The notes beneath the pieces are model-generated. The model saw only the letters and a list, made by a program, of their open reading frames with translations. It was not told where the DNA came from and searched no databases. Positions 44,202-53,333 of a DNA stretch of 64,000 bases are shown here, piece after piece. A program made the position numbers and the translations under genes. Each line of letters starts with the position of its first letter. The first letter of the stretch is position 1. Source of the DNA: Janthinobacterium sp. PC23-8 (GTDB lineage Bacteria > Pseudomonadota > Gammaproteobacteria > Burkholderiales > Burkholderiaceae_D); contig NZ_NJGY01000002.1 in assembly GCF_002250505.1 (NCBI RefSeq), positions 714,407 to 778,406 on the forward strand, written 5' to 3'.

Positions 44202-45572
44202 CTATTGCATCACCGTATAACAAGGCACATAGGCCGTGCCCGCCAATTTCATGCGATGCTGCGCCACGAACGAGGCCAGCAGCGCATCCATCGGCCCCAT
44301 GATGTCCTTGTCGCCATGGATCTCGAAGTTGCCGTATTGTTCGATCGAGCGGATGCCGTCGTCCTTGACGTTGCCGGCCACCACGCCCGAAAACGCGCGG
44401 CGCAGCTGGGCGGCCAGCAAGTGCGTGGCCTGGTTCTTGTGCAAACTCAGGTTGCGCATGTTTTCATGCGTGGGGTGGAACGGCTTCTGGAACTCGTGAT
44501 CGATTTTCAGCAGCCAATTGAAATAATAGGCGTCACTGTGTGCCTTGCGGAATTCGCGCACCTGCTTGATGCCTTCAAGCATTTCGCGCGCCACCAGTTC
44601 CGGATCGTCGATAATGATCTTGTAGCGCTGCTGCGCTTCCGGCCCCAGGGTGTCGTGGATGAACTGGTTGATCTGCACGAAATATTCGCGCGAGGTTTCC
44701 GGCCCCGTGAAAATCAGGGGGAAGGGAATCTCGGCGTTTTCCGGGTGCAGCAATATCCCCAGGATATACAGGATCTCTTCGGCCGTGCCGGCGCCGCCCG
44801 GAAACACGACAATGCCGTGACCGGCGCGCACGAACGCTTCCAGGCGCTTTTCGATATCGGGCATGATCACCAGGTCATTGACGATGGGGTTGGGCGACTC
44901 GGCGGCGATAATGCCCGGCTCGGTGATGCCCAGGTAGCGGCCATTGTGCAAGCGCTGCTTGGCGTGGCCGATGGTGGCCCCTTTCATGGGGCCTTTCATG
45001 GCGCCCGGGCCGCAGCCGGTGCAGATATCGAGGCCGCGCAAGCCCAGCTGGTAGCCCACTTCCTTCGAATAATTATATTCGGCGCGATTGATCGAATGGC
45101 CGCCCCAGCACACCACCAGGTTGGGATTGAGCTGGGTTTGCAGCACATTGGCGTTGCGCAGGATATGAAACACGGCGTCGGTCACGCCTTCCGTGCTGTG
45201 CAGGTCGAATTTCGGGTTGCCCGTCACTTCGTCGCTGACAAAGATAATATCGCGCAGCACGGCAAACAGATGCTCGTGGATGCCCTTGATCATCTTGCCG
45301 TCGACAAAGGCGATCATCGGCGCGCCCTTGATGTCGAGCTTGATGCCGCGCTCGCGCTGGATAATGGAAATCTCGAACGACTCGTAGCGCTCCAGCAAGG
45401 CGCGACCATCGTCGATGGTGCTGCCGCAGTTCAATACCGCCAGCGCGCAGCGGCGGAAGGTGTTGTACAGGCCGCCCTGGCTGGTGTCGAGCAATTTGTT
45501 GACTTCAGTCTTGGAGAGCACGTCCAGGCGGCCCTCCGGTGAAACCAGAGCATCGATAACGTCGTGTTCCAT
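44202..45572 (-). CDS. ppnN: Pyrimidine/purine nucleotide 5'-monophosphate nucleosidase PpnN
   Basis: Enzyme of the LOG-like family that splits nucleoside monophosphates into base and ribose-5-phosphate; the E. coli enzyme (YgdH) is stimulated by (p)ppGpp. The 456-residue length is right, with the N-terminal domain (LDVLSKTEVNKLLDTSQGGLY) and the core phosphoribosyl-binding motif VVFPGGAGTAEEIL plus CTGCGPGAMKGPMKGA. The gene is single, with its own terminator. Confidence 0.92.
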   Translation of the reverse strand: MEHDVIDALVSPEGRLDVLSKTEVNKLLDTSQGGLYNTFRRCALAVLNCGSTIDDGRALLERYESFEISIIQRERGIKLDIKGAPMIAFVDGKMIKGIHEHLFAVLRDIIFVSDEVTGNPKFDLHSTEGVTDAVFHILRNANVLQTQLNPNLVVCWGGHSINRAEYNYSKEVGYQLGLRGLDICTGCGPGAMKGPMKGATIGHAKQRLHNGRYLGITEPGIIAAESPNPIVNDLVIMPDIEKRLEAFVRAGHGIVVFPGGAGTAEEILYILGILLHPENAEIPFPLIFTGPETSREYFVQINQFIHDTLGPEAQQRYKIIIDDPELVAREMLEGIKQVREFRKAHSDAYYFNWLLKIDHEFQKPFHPTHENMRNLSLHKNQATHLLAAQLRRAFSGVVAGNVKDDGIRSIEQYGNFEIHGDKDIMGPMDALLASFVAQHRMKLAGTAYVPCYTVMQ

Positions 45573-45882
45573 AGTGCGAAAATTCCTTTAAAAATCGATC
45601 CTCGAAGGTCTTGCGGCTCCAATATACGACAAGTCAGCTCGCTTGTGCTGCGCCATGGAAAAAACGTCGCCCTGCCTGCTGGCGCACAAACCGGTTTGAC
45701 CAAGATGAAACAGTCATTCTTGCTAATGCAAATCGAAATCTTCGCTCCGCGCAATTTGTAGATTAGAATGCCTGCCTATTGGAATTGCCGTGCGTCCGCC
45801 ACTTCACAAGAGTACGGGCCGCGCGCCATATTCCATATGGTTGTTTTATCGATTGACTATAATAATTTTCAGGAGGAACCGC
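45573..45882. other. Divergent intergenic region between ppnN and the POT transporter
   Basis: About 310 bases without a gene. At its right end TATAAT (45858-45863) is a good -10 element, 20 bases before the transporter start codon; the bases 17 upstream (ATATGG) do not resemble a -35, so the promoter may need an activator. The leftward ppnN promoter was not recognised. Confidence 0.5.
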
Positions 45883-47388
45883 ATGAGCGGTGCGACTACG
45901 CCCAACAAGGAAGCCGTAATTCCCGAGTTCACGCAGATCATGGGCCATCCCAGCCCACTGTGGATGTTGTTCATGACTGAATTCTGGGAACGCTTCGCGT
46001 TCTACGGAGTTCGCTGGGCGCTGGTCCTGTATATCGTCGCCCAGTTCCATGGTGGCGACGCGTCGGGCCAGGCTGCGGCCAACCTTACCTATGGTTCCTT
46101 CCTCGCGCTGGTGTATGCCGGCGCCCTGTTCGGCGGCTATATCGCCGACCGCGTGATCGGTTACCAGCGCTCCATCCTGCTGGGCGCCATCTTCATGGCC
46201 GCCGGCCTGTTCTGTATCGCCGTGCCGAACCAGGATATTTTCAACCTGGGCCTGGCCACCATGATCGTCGGTAACGGCATGTTCAAGCCGAACATCTCGA
46301 CCATGGTCGGCAAGCTGTACACGACCGCCGATCCGCGCCGCGACAGCGGTTTCACGATCTTTTACATGGGCATCAACATGGGCGCCATGGTCGCTCCCGT
46401 GTTTACGCAATGGCTGGCCGAATCGGTCTTTGGCACCGGCGGCATGCCATCGTACAAGGTGGTATTCATGGCGGCCGGCGTCGGCATGCTGATCAGCCTG
46501 GTGTGGTTCTATATCGGCCGCAACGCCCTCAAGGGCATCGGCGCGCCGGAAACGCAAGCGGCCAACCCGATGCGCGTCGTCTGGGTGGCGCTCGGTTGCC
46601 TGTGCGTGATTCCCGTGATGTATTTCCTGCTGACGGTGGGCGCCGCCAACCTGCAGATCGTGCTGAGCATCCTGTTTGTCGGCCTGGCCGTCATGCTGAT
46701 GATCGAAGGTATCCGCAACGGCAAGGTCGCGCGCGACAAGACTATCGCCATGCTGCTGATCTTTGCCTTCAATATCCTGTTCTGGATGTTTTTCGAGCAG
46801 GCTGGCAGCTCGTTTACCTTCCTGGCTGACAACATCGTCAACCGCGACCTGGGCTTCTGGACCTTCCCGACCGCCTACTTCCAGAGCGTCAATTCGGTGG
46901 CCATCATCGTGTTCGCACCGATTATCGCCGCCGTCTGGGTGTTCCTGGCGCGCCGTAACGTCAATCCCTCGATCCCGCGCAAATTCGGCCTGGGCCTGCT
47001 GGGCAATGCGGCCGCCTTCGGCCTGCTGATCTTCGCACTGTCGAGCCTGGTTGGCGCCGACAACAAGATCCCGTTCTGGACCCTGTTCATGGTCTACGTG
47101 ATCCAGTCGATCGGCGAACTGTGCCTGTCGCCGATCGGCCTGTCGATGGTCACCAAGCTGGCGCCGGTACGCCTGGTCGGCATGGGCATGGGCGGCTGGT
47201 TTCTGTCGACCGGTATCGGCAACAACCTGTCGGGCATCTTTGCCAGCTACGTCAGCGGCGAGAGCGGCATGTCGGCCCAGTCGGCACTGGCCGGCTACAC
47301 CTTCGGTTTCTGGTCGCTGCTGGGCGCCGGCGCGGTGCTGTTCCTGATCGCACCGCTGATCAACAAGCTGATGCACGGCGTGAAATAA
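45883..47388 (+). CDS. Proton-dependent oligopeptide transporter (POT/PTR family)
   Basis: Inner-membrane symporter that takes up di- and tripeptides with protons. The 501-residue protein has 12-14 hydrophobic helices. The POT signatures are visible: EFWERFAFYGVRWALVLYI in helix 1 (ExxERF motif), and GNGMFKPNISTMVGKLY, as well as FFEQAGSSFTF and SIGELCLSPIGLSMVTKLAP. AGGAGG lies 6 bases before the ATG at 45883; the frame extends to 45790 but without homology. A strong terminator follows. Confidence 0.94.
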   Translation: MSGATTPNKEAVIPEFTQIMGHPSPLWMLFMTEFWERFAFYGVRWALVLYIVAQFHGGDASGQAAANLTYGSFLALVYAGALFGGYIADRVIGYQRSILLGAIFMAAGLFCIAVPNQDIFNLGLATMIVGNGMFKPNISTMVGKLYTTADPRRDSGFTIFYMGINMGAMVAPVFTQWLAESVFGTGGMPSYKVVFMAAGVGMLISLVWFYIGRNALKGIGAPETQAANPMRVVWVALGCLCVIPVMYFLLTVGAANLQIVLSILFVGLAVMLMIEGIRNGKVARDKTIAMLLIFAFNILFWMFFEQAGSSFTFLADNIVNRDLGFWTFPTAYFQSVNSVAIIVFAPIIAAVWVFLARRNVNPSIPRKFGLGLLGNAAAFGLLIFALSSLVGADNKIPFWTLFMVYVIQSIGELCLSPIGLSMVTKLAPVRLVGMGMGGWFLSTGIGNNLSGIFASYVSGESGMSAQSALAGYTFGFWSLLGAGAVLFLIAPLINKLMHGVK

Positions 47389-47408
47389 TCACGTAACGCT
47401 CCACCAGG

Positions 47409-47436
47409 ACGGCGGCCTGCGGGCCGCCGTTTTTAT
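47409..47436 (+). terminator. Terminator after the POT transporter gene
   Basis: GGCGGCC/GGCCGCC with a short loop (47411-47428), followed directly by GTTTTTATT. Strong stem and T run make this a clear intrinsic terminator. Confidence 0.88.
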
Positions 47437-47456
47437 TGCCGGTTACAATACCGCCT

Positions 47457-47492
47457 CCCGGTCCCGGTCCCGATCCCGCTCCCGGTCCCGCC
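47457..47492 (+). repeat. Six tandem hexamers of CCCGNT type
   Basis: Six consecutive 6-base units (CCCGGT, CCCGGT, CCCGAT, CCCGCT, CCCGGT, CCCGCC) lie between the terminator and the next gene, ending 25 bases before its start codon. It is a simple-sequence tract that could change length. Confidence 0.8.
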
Positions 47493-47517
47493 TGTCCAAC
47501 CATCACTATTGAAACCT

Positions 47518-48207
47518 ATGTCCAGCATCTCCACCACCTCGCCCCTTTCCGACGACGAATACGCCGAACTCGATGTCCTGCTGGCCAGGCCGGCACTTGA
47601 AGGGCGCGCGATGGACGTGTCGATGCTGGAAGGATTGATTACCGCCGTGGCGCTGAGCCCGAACCAGCTCGCCAGTTCCGCATGGCTGCCCTGGATCTGG
47701 GACAAGGAGAGCGGCAAGACCGTCTCCGCGCTGAGCGAGACCGACACCGCGCGCGCCGAAGCGCTGGCCCGGCGCCACTTCGACTATATGGTCGAATGGC
47801 TGGCGAAAGACCCGAACAGCTTCGAGCCGATCTACGAATGCGGCCCGGAATGGAGCGTGCCGGGCTGGTGCGCCGGTTTCGTCCTTGGCACTGCGCTGGA
47901 CAAGCCACAGTGGGCGGCGCTGGGCGTGAGCCACCCGCAATACCTGGCGCCGTTCAAACATCTTGCGACTGCCGCCGAACTCGATGACGAAGCAGCCGAG
48001 GAAGCGATGGCGGCGGTGATCCCGTCCGTGATCGCCATCAACGCAGCCTGGGCGCGCCAGCGCCACCTGAAAAGCCAGGCCCACAGCCAGCCTGGCGGCA
48101 CGGTCTTGCGCGAGGTGCCGAAGACGGGCCGCAACGACCCTTGCCACTGCGGCAGCGGCAAGAAATACAAGAAGTGCTGCGCCGACGCCGATAGCGCGGC
48201 CAGCTGA
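47518..48207 (+). CDS. YecA/UPF0149-family protein with C-terminal SEC-C zinc motif
   Basis: A 229-residue cytoplasmic protein. The N-terminal domain fits the UPF0149/YecA group ([40 protein letters not shown]). The C-terminus carries a SEC-C motif, [16 protein letters not shown], the same metal-binding tail as SecA, which can contact ribosomes or SecB-like partners. The ATG at 47518 starts the conserved part; a TTG 9 bases upstream is in frame. Confidence 0.87.
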   Translation: MSSISTTSPLSDDEYAELDVLLARPALEGRAMDVSMLEGLITAVALSPNQLASSAWLPWIWDKESGKTVSALSETDTARAEALARRHFDYMVEWLAKDPNSFEPIYECGPEWSVPGWCAGFVLGTALDKPQWAALGVSHPQYLAPFKHLATAAELDDEAAEEAMAAVIPSVIAINAAWARQRHLKSQAHSQPGGTVLREVPKTGRNDPCHCGSGKKYKKCCADADSAAS

Positions 48208-48219
48208 AGCGCGACCGCC

Positions 48220-49911
48220 TTGCGCCAGCTGCTGACGACGGTTTTTCGCTTCCTGCTGCGCCATGCGCTGCAGTTCCTGCTGTTTATCGTCATCCTGCTG
48301 GCCGGGCGCTATCTGCTGGCCGAATGGCGCGAGTTTCAGGCCACCAGCGTATCGATCAGTATCTTGCGCCAGGCCGCCAGCACCGGCGAGCGCCATGGCG
48401 CCAGCCTGGCGCAAGCGGCCAGCGCCCGGCTGGCCGGCCTGCAGCACGCCTCGCAGGCCGCCGTCGACACGCGCCTGTCCAGCGTGCGCGAACAACTGCA
48501 CCAGCTTCACGCCGAACCCTCCCCATCGCTGTTCACCCTGCCCTTGCCTGGCGCCAGCATGCTTGCCGAGCGCGCGCAGCAGGAAGCCATGCGCCGGGTC
48601 GAGCTCGAGGTGCTGTCGCAGGAAGCGCGCTATCTGACGGCCCTGCAGGCGGCGCTGCGCGGCGGCGACGCGCGCCAGGCTTTGCTGCGGCTGCATCAGG
48701 AACATGTGCAGGCCTATGCGGCGCTGCAGGCCAATTTGCAGCAGCAGCGCCAGCTCACACTGGCGCACCCGCTGGCGGCGCACCTGCCGGGCAGCGTGGC
48801 GCATGGCCAGCGATTGGCGCTGGAAACGCAGGAAGAACGCCTGCGCAAAACCAATCTGGAGGCCTATCAGCAGTATCTGCTGCAGCGCGCGCGCACCAAT
48901 CATGCCGGCAAGCCCGCGCCGTTCGCCATCGATACACCGGCGCTGTCTGCCGCGCTGGCGCCGCTGCGGCAAACCATCACGGCCGGCGAAGCGCAACTGG
49001 CGCAACACTGGCTCGCCCGCTGGCGCGCACCCGTGCTTGAAGTGATTCCCATGGCTGCGCTGCTGGTGCTGTCGGCGATCCTGACGCCACTGGCCATCAA
49101 GGCCTTTTTCTACTTTGTGCTCGCGCCGCTGGCGTCGCGTTTGAAACCGCTGGCAATCGCGCATGAACTGGGGCTCGACGGCACCCGCGCCTGCCCGCCG
49201 CTGGCGCCACAATCGCGCATCTCCGGCGTCTCGCAAGCCTTGCTGCTGGCGCCGGGCGACACCATGCTGATCCATCCGGCCTACCTGCAATCGTCACCAA
49301 GCGGCACGCGCAAGCGCACGCAGTGGCTGCTGGACTGGTCGTATCCTTTCACCAGCCTGGCCGCCGGCATGGTGGCCCTGACGCGCATCACCAGCAGCGA
49401 GCCGGCGTCGGTGACGCTGTCGGCCAGCGACGACCCGCTGATGGAGGTGGCGGTGCTGCGCCTGCCCATCGGTGCGGCGCTGGTATTCCAGCCACGGGGA
49501 CTGGTCGGGCTGATTTTTCATGCCCCGCAAAAACCGGCCATCAGCAGCCACTGGCGCCTGGCCAGCCTGCACGCCTGGCTCACGCTGCAGCTGCGCTTTA
49601 TCGTCTTTCGCGGCCCCGTCACCCTGATCGTGCGCGGCACGCGCGGCGTGCGCATGGAGCCGGCCGGCGCTGGCCGCAGCATCAGCCAGGCCGCCACCCT
49701 GGGCTTTTCCACCGGCGTGCAGTATTCGACCGTGCGCAGCGAAACCTTTATCCCCTACCTGCGCGGCCAGCAAGCCTTGCTCAACGACCGCTTCGACGGC
49801 GACGGCGTCTACCTGTACGAAGAAACCCCGCGCCATGGCAAGCAGCCAGGCAAGGTAGGCAGCTGGTTCGAAGGGTTCACGGATGCGGTGTTGAAGGTGC
49901 TCGGGATCTGA
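48220..49911 (+). CDS. Unknown membrane protein, possibly with an AIM24-like C-terminal domain
   Basis: A 563-residue protein that starts with TTG 12 bases after the SEC-C gene, without a clear ribosome site. It has one membrane helix at the N-terminus (ALQFLLFIVILLAGRYLL), about 220 residues of helical, probably coiled-coil sequence, two further hydrophobic segments near 285-310 (IPMAALLVLSAILTPLAI), and a C-terminal beta-rich half with GPVTLIVRGTRGV and DGDGVYLYEE. The last part faintly resembles AIM24-type barrels. I do not otherwise recognise it. Confidence 0.6.
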   Translation: MRQLLTTVFRFLLRHALQFLLFIVILLAGRYLLAEWREFQATSVSISILRQAASTGERHGASLAQAASARLAGLQHASQAAVDTRLSSVREQLHQLHAEPSPSLFTLPLPGASMLAERAQQEAMRRVELEVLSQEARYLTALQAALRGGDARQALLRLHQEHVQAYAALQANLQQQRQLTLAHPLAAHLPGSVAHGQRLALETQEERLRKTNLEAYQQYLLQRARTNHAGKPAPFAIDTPALSAALAPLRQTITAGEAQLAQHWLARWRAPVLEVIPMAALLVLSAILTPLAIKAFFYFVLAPLASRLKPLAIAHELGLDGTRACPPLAPQSRISGVSQALLLAPGDTMLIHPAYLQSSPSGTRKRTQWLLDWSYPFTSLAAGMVALTRITSSEPASVTLSASDDPLMEVAVLRLPIGAALVFQPRGLVGLIFHAPQKPAISSHWRLASLHAWLTLQLRFIVFRGPVTLIVRGTRGVRMEPAGAGRSISQAATLGFSTGVQYSTVRSETFIPYLRGQQALLNDRFDGDGVYLYEETPRHGKQPGKVGSWFEGFTDAVLKVLGI

Positions 49912-49915
49912 CTGC

Positions 49916-50470
49916 TCAGGCGCCGTCCTGCAGGAATTCCTTGCGCAGCAGTGCATGGCTATGCAGGTCGACAAAAACGCCGTTCAGGCATTCCGCCTCG
50001 CGCAGCACGCCTTCGAGCGTGAAACCGAGCCGCTGGCCAAGTGCCATGCTGGACCTGTTCGCGGCCGCGCATTGCATCTCGATGCGGTTAAGCCCCAGCA
50101 CACCAAACGCATGGCCCAGCACCGCCCGCACCGACGCCGTCCCGATGCCCTTGCCCTGGAACCGGCTGCCCAGGTAATAGCCGATTGCCGCCGTCCGATC
50201 CTCGTGGTCGATCTCCTTGAGCCGTATGCTGCCACACAAGTCGGCACCGGAAAAGATATGCCATTCCAGCAGCGTCGCATCGACATCGCGTTCGGACACC
50301 CGCTCCAGATAGGCCCGAGCCTCGTCCTCGCCGGCCAGTTGCGCCACTTTCGGCAACCAGGTTTGCAGATGATTGATATTTTCCCGCACCAGCAAAGCGA
50401 GTTGCGGAGCATGTTGCGCCAAGGTTGGAATAATCGAGATGCCGGCAAGCGCTGATGCAATCTGATGCAT
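49916..50470 (-). CDS. GNAT-family N-acetyltransferase (RimJ/RimL type)
   Basis: A 184-residue acetyltransferase of the group that modifies ribosomal protein N-termini and similar amines. The acetyl-CoA-binding loop is RFQGKGIGTASVRAVLG, followed by GLNRIEMQCAAANRSSMALGQRLGF (the typical N-R-S-x-x-x-x-x-x-x-G-F segment) and LREAECLNGVFVD. The ATG at 50470 starts the family homology; the frame runs on to 50590. It converges with the previous gene with only 4 bases between stops. Confidence 0.86.
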   Translation of the reverse strand: MHQIASALAGISIIPTLAQHAPQLALLVRENINHLQTWLPKVAQLAGEDEARAYLERVSERDVDATLLEWHIFSGADLCGSIRLKEIDHEDRTAAIGYYLGSRFQGKGIGTASVRAVLGHAFGVLGLNRIEMQCAAANRSSMALGQRLGFTLEGVLREAECLNGVFVDLHSHALLRKEFLQDGA

Positions 50471-50670
50471 GGATGTCTTTTCAAGAAGAGCGAGTTGTAA
50501 AGAAAACGCCTGGTGGTACAGTAATGTAGTTAAGTTAACATCCTTCAAATTTTTGAGGTACTGGATCTGGCTGACATAGAAAACTCGCATGCCTTGGCGT
50601 CCCTGCTAAATAAGCACACCAGCAAAACGTACTAAAACACCTGTCGTCCGTACAGGCGTACCGGGCCAAG

Positions 50671-50768
50671 CGGGCCTGAAAAATGTCGAGGGCAAGGCGC
50701 AGCGACGAAGACAGTACGCTAGTACGGCGAGGAGCTGCAACGCCGCCATCGGCATTTTCTCAGGCTCG
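50671..50768. repeat. 98-base palindromic element with imperfect terminal inverted repeats
   Basis: The left end CGGGCCTGAAAAATGTCGAG (from 50671) and the complement of the right end CGAGCCTGAGAAAATGCCGA (from 50768) are imperfect inverted repeats. The interior is GC-rich with a small palindrome (GTACGCTAGTAC). The layout is like a REP/MITE-type dispersed element; sequence of this kind is, to my recollection, common between genes in proteobacteria. No second copy lies in this window. Confidence 0.5.
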
Positions 50769-50878
50769 CGTCTCCGGCCCGCCATTTTAACGCCTTGCGC
50801 CTTTAAATACGTCGGGCGGTTTAACTTGACGGCAATACTGGTGGTGGCCCAGGCGGCTTGCATGACAGCAACAAAAAA

Positions 50879-53146
50879 TCAATCCTGCACGCCATCCTTT
50901 TTCTTCTCGCGCGCCACCACATACAGCAGCACGATCATCACCGCATACGGCAGCAGCGACAGCGCGTCCGCATGCAGGCCCGCGTAGAACGGATTGCCGT
51001 GTTCGGCCCAGTCGGCCATCATCTGGTCGAAGTGGGTCAGCACGCCGGCCGTGATGGCGATGATGATGCCGGCCAGAGCGCCGCCGGCGATATAGCCGGA
51101 AGCGAGCAGCACGCCCGAGCTGCGGTCGCCCGCCAGCTGGCGCTCTTCCTCGTTCAACCGGGCGTTGTGTGCGAGCCGGTTGTTGCGGCGGTCGGCCAGC
51201 CAGCGGATCGCGCCGCCGACAAAGATCGGCAGGGTCGACGACAGCGGCAGATAGACGCCGACCGAAAACGCCAGCGAGGCGATGCCCGCCATTTCCAGCA
51301 CCACGGCGATCATCACGCCGAACAGCACCAGCGTCCACGGCAGCTGCTGGTCCAGAATGCCCTTGATAATGTAGGACATCAGCACGGCCTTCGGCGCATC
51401 GTATTTTTTCACTTCCGAACCATCGGGGCGCTTGTTGTAGGCGCCGTTGATGCCCGGGTCGACCAGATAAGCCAGCTGGCCGTCGTCCTTGACGAAATAC
51501 TTGCCGGCCGGGCCACCGACGGTATCGGTCTTCTGCCAGACCTTATAAGTGTTATGGTCGGTTTCCGCTTGCGGGCCATGCAGCTCGCCGGTGACCGTCA
51601 GCTTCGACGCATCGACCGTGAGACCAGGCGCCACCTGCGCGGCCGGCACATACACGGTGCTCGCTTCATTGAGCTTCAACAGGATCGGCCCCAGGATCAG
51701 CGCCGACGACAGCGCGCCGGCCAGGATCGCATACTGCTGCAATCGCGGCGTGGCGCCGATCAGGTAACCGGTTTTGAGGTCCTGCGAGGTGGTGCCGGCA
51801 TTGCTGGCGGCGATGCAGACGATGGCGCCGACCGACAAGGCGGTGACGTAGTAGCGCCCGCCCGTCCAGCCCATCAGCAGGAAGATCAGGCAGGTAAACA
51901 GCAAGGTGGCCACCGCCATGCCCGAAATCGGATTCGACGAGGAGCCAATTTCGCCGGTCAGGCGCGACGACACGGTGGCGAACAGGAAGCCGAACACCAG
52001 GATCAGCAGCGCACCCAATACGTTCATGTGCAGCGGCGTGGCAAAGGTGATCACGGCGATGATGGCCAGGCAGCCGATGATGACCCATTTGAGCGGAATA
52101 TCCTGCTCGGTGCGCAGGGTCGAATTGGCCTTGCTGCCCTTGCCCATGCCGGCCAGGCCAGCCGACAGGCTGCGCCAGATCATCGGCATGGCGCGCACCA
52201 GTGAAATCAGTCCGCCGGCCGCCACCGCGCCGGCGCCGATATACAGTACATAGGCGCTGCGGATATCGTCGGCGCCCATGGCGCTGATCAATTTGGTGCC
52301 AGGCGAAAGCACGGTGGTGAGGTTGTCGCCAAAGAATTTGATCATCGGGATCAGGAGCAGGTAAGACAGCACGCCGCCGGCCGCCATGGTGGCGGCGATG
52401 CGCGGGCCGATGATGTAGCCGACGCCGAGCAGCTCGGGCGAAATCTCGGCGCCGATGGAACCGGCCTTCAGGGGCGCGCCGAACTCCACGCCCGGCGTAT
52501 CCTTCCAACCCTTGAGCGAGATATTGAACACTTTATAGAGCAAGCCGACGGCAAAGCCGCCGAAGATGATCTTGGCGCGGCGCCTGGCGTCCTTGGCGGC
52601 GACCGAATCGGACGCGATGCTCTCGCCGGCGGCGATGCGCGATTCATCGGTGGCGGCAGCTTTCAGCACTTCCGCGCAAGCCGTGCCTTCAGGGAATTTG
52701 AGTTCCTTGTGCTGGTCGACGATCATGGTGCGGCGCATCGGGATCATCATCAAAATGCCCAGCAAGCCACCCAGTACGCCAACCAGCATGACGCGCGAAA
52801 TCTCCAGGTCAAAACCGAGGATCAGGATCGCCGGCATCGTCACGCCCAGGCCAAAGGCCAGCGATTCGCCGGCCGAACCGGCCGTTTGCGTGATGCTGTT
52901 TTCGAGGATCGACGAATCCTTGCCGCCCACCTTCTTGGCCAGGCCGAACAGGGTAATCGCGATCACGGCGACGGGAATCGACGCGCTGACGGTCAGGCCG
53001 ACCTTGAGTACCAGGTACAGCGACGAGGCGCCAAAGACCATGCCCAGGATGACGCCCATCAGCAAGGCGCGGAAGGTCATCTCGGGGAGCTGCGCGTCGG
53101 CCGGGATATACGGTCTGACCGCGCCCGGGTTTGCATCTTTCGCCAT
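50879..53146 (-). CDS. OPT-family oligopeptide transporter
   Basis: A 755-residue inner-membrane transporter with about 14-16 hydrophobic segments. It fits the bacterial OPT group: FRALLMGVILGMVFGASSLYLVLKVGLTVSASIPVAVI at the N-terminus, ENSITQTAGSAGESLAFG, and RRTMIVDQHKELKFPEGTACAEVL. A periplasmic insertion (about residues 500-600) lies between helices. Substrates in this family are peptides or metal chelates. GAGGAA lies 5-6 bases before the ATG at 53146. Its leader holds a terminator-like hairpin. Confidence 0.9.
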   Translation of the reverse strand: MAKDANPGAVRPYIPADAQLPEMTFRALLMGVILGMVFGASSLYLVLKVGLTVSASIPVAVIAITLFGLAKKVGGKDSSILENSITQTAGSAGESLAFGLGVTMPAILILGFDLEISRVMLVGVLGGLLGILMMIPMRRTMIVDQHKELKFPEGTACAEVLKAAATDESRIAAGESIASDSVAAKDARRRAKIIFGGFAVGLLYKVFNISLKGWKDTPGVEFGAPLKAGSIGAEISPELLGVGYIIGPRIAATMAAGGVLSYLLLIPMIKFFGDNLTTVLSPGTKLISAMGADDIRSAYVLYIGAGAVAAGGLISLVRAMPMIWRSLSAGLAGMGKGSKANSTLRTEQDIPLKWVIIGCLAIIAVITFATPLHMNVLGALLILVFGFLFATVSSRLTGEIGSSSNPISGMAVATLLFTCLIFLLMGWTGGRYYVTALSVGAIVCIAASNAGTTSQDLKTGYLIGATPRLQQYAILAGALSSALILGPILLKLNEASTVYVPAAQVAPGLTVDASKLTVTGELHGPQAETDHNTYKVWQKTDTVGGPAGKYFVKDDGQLAYLVDPGINGAYNKRPDGSEVKKYDAPKAVLMSYIIKGILDQQLPWTLVLFGVMIAVVLEMAGIASLAFSVGVYLPLSSTLPIFVGGAIRWLADRRNNRLAHNARLNEEERQLAGDRSSGVLLASGYIAGGALAGIIIAITAGVLTHFDQMMADWAEHGNPFYAGLHADALSLLPYAVMIVLLYVVAREKKKDGVQD

Positions 53147-53164
53147 AAAGTTCCTCGTTATCTA

Positions 53165-53197
53165 TAAATCAAAACAGCCCGGATTGGCGCCCGGGCT
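53165..53197 (-). promoter_or_regulatory. Terminator-like hairpin in the OPT transporter leader (possible attenuator)
   Basis: On the minus strand AGCCCGG pairs with CCGGGCT (arms 53197-53191 and 53182-53176) across a loop of 8 bases and is followed by GTTTTGATTT. It lies between the OPT promoter region and its start codon (about 20 bases upstream), where no other leftward gene ends. That placement suggests conditional termination rather than a plain gene end. Confidence 0.5.
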
Positions 53198-53333
53198 ATT
53201 TATTGAAGCCGTGACTATCGCACAGCCGCGTTTCCCTGAAAAGGTTTTTTGCGCGGCCGTCCTGCTGCAAAGCGGCGCCTGTCATGGTCTATAATCGCTG
53301 CCACCGTGCCCCGCACGCTTATGCGAGACTGAC

